From NCBI RefSeq assembly GCF_018905915.1, contig NZ_CP064782.1, positions 744,001 to 808,000 on the forward strand: a stretch of 64,000 nt of DNA, written 5' to 3'. Below the pieces are notes generated by a model. The model saw only the letters and a program-made list of their open reading frames with translations, did not search any database and was not told the DNA's origin. The position numbers and the translations under genes are program-made. Positions within the stretch are counted from its first letter, which is position 1. Each line of letters starts with the position of its first letter. Below, one piece after another: positions 63,528 to 64,000 of the stretch. The stretch is from Azospira inquinata. GTDB taxonomy: Bacteria > Pseudomonadota > Gammaproteobacteria > Burkholderiales > Rhodocyclaceae.

Positions 63528-64000
63528 TCAAGCCTGATCCTGACCGTGCTCCGAGCTTCCCAGAGCCAGCCGGGCGGCCAAGGCACCCTTGACCGCGGCC
63601 ACCACGGAGGCCCAATCGTCCGTTGTTTCCTGACGGAAAAGGCGCAGGGACGGATACCAGGGACTATCCTCCCGGCCCTGCAACCAGCGCCAATCGGGCT
63701 TGAAGCGGGACAACAAAAGCCAGGCGGGCAGCCCCAAGGCGCCGGCCAGATGCACCGCCGCCGTATCCACGGAAATAAGCAAATCCAGCTGCTCTAGCAC
63801 CGCCGCCGTATCGGCGAAATCCCGTAATTCCGGCCCTACGTCCAGCAGGGGCAGGTCCGTGGGCAAGGTCACCCCCGGCCCGGGGGGCACCAGGCAGATC
63901 AGGCGCAGGCCGGGCAGGGACCAGAGGGGCGCCAGCCCATGGAGATCGGGCAGGGAGCGGTGCCGGTCATTTTCAAAGCGGCTATTGCCCCGCCACACCA
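63528..64000 (-). CDS. GT9-type (heptosyltransferase-like) glycosyltransferase, C-terminal part
   Basis: The gene enters from the right edge of the window; only the last 157 residues or so are seen. WRGNSRFENDRHRSLPD, DFADTAAVLEQLDLLISVDT and HLAGALGLPAWLLL, followed by PDWRWLQGREDSPWYPSLRL, are typical of the C-terminal GT9 domain often found after TPR repeats in putative protein glycosyltransferases. The start and any TPR region lie outside. Confidence 0.85.
   Translation of the reverse strand, partial: VWRGNSRFENDRHRSLPDLHGLAPLWSLPGLRLICLVPPGPGVTLPTDLPLLDVGPELRDFADTAAVLEQLDLLISVDTAAVHLAGALGLPAWLLLSRFKPDWRWLQGREDSPWYPSLRLFRQETTDDWASVVAAVKGALAARLALGSSEHGQDQA

Overview
The window is high-GC bacterial chromosome. 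Its gene content and order (a his-hit-tat cluster, a glyoxylate shunt, short-form HisG, a NifZ-family gene, a large chemotaxis operon and several diguanylate cyclases) suggest a motile, respiring betaproteobacterium, most likely Rhodocyclales of the Azospira/Dechlorosoma type. That assignment is inference from gene content, not from a search. No tRNA, rRNA, insertion sequence, integrase, prophage or CRISPR array was found.

Layout. 1-9.1 kb: the 3' end of clpA, rraA, isocitrate lyase (aceA), a Kef-type antiporter lacking its nucleotide-binding domain, a CBS protein, a LysR regulator, a haloacid dehalogenase overlapping a TauE/SafE transporter, and malate synthase (aceB). 9.1-13.5 kb: a nitroreductase, an Old Yellow Enzyme reductase divergent from a LysR regulator, and a HAD-IIA phosphatase. 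13.5-14.8 kb: an AT-rich patch with one orphan lipoprotein. 14.8-24.2 kb: an FMN riboswitch and ribB, a REC-REC-LuxR-PAS-GGDEF-EAL protein followed by a chemoreceptor, argD, and a YfeH-type transporter divergent from an AraC regulator. 24.2-28.2 kb: a clearly AT-rich insert carrying one large gene, a metallophosphoesterase fused to a STAND-type P-loop ATPase, which is the best candidate for a poorly described (anti-phage) system. 28.2-32.1 kb: lrgAB, a CNNM/CorC-like membrane protein, a MazG-like pyrophosphatase and an M48 protease.

32.2-43.9 kb is an eleven-gene chemotaxis operon (cheY, receptor, STAS, cheA, poly-HAMP receptor, cheW, cheD, cheR, cheB, cheC, diguanylate cyclase). It is unusual in three ways. 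CheA contains a segment matching the c-di-GMP-binding MshEN motif, while a diguanylate cyclase closes the operon. The first receptor carries a CheZ-like Asp/Gln active-site motif, and there is no free cheZ. That receptor and CheD end in the same five residues, KIELF.

43.9-57.1 kb: a YjdF-like membrane protein, a fumarylacetoacetate hydrolase-family enzyme, a Nif3-family protein, a DegS-like protease, a YafJ-type amidotransferase, then tatABC, hit and histidine biosynthesis. The his genes are broken up: hisG-hisD and hisB-H-A-F-I-E run on the minus strand, but hisC sits between them on the plus strand, facing hisD across a two-way terminator. 57.2-64 kb: an orphan nifZ-like gene, a ferritin-like protein, a membrane diguanylate cyclase, rfaE2, a lone Rossmann-fold protein, the Kup potassium transporter, a DUF1992 protein and the 3' part of a GT9-type glycosyltransferase.
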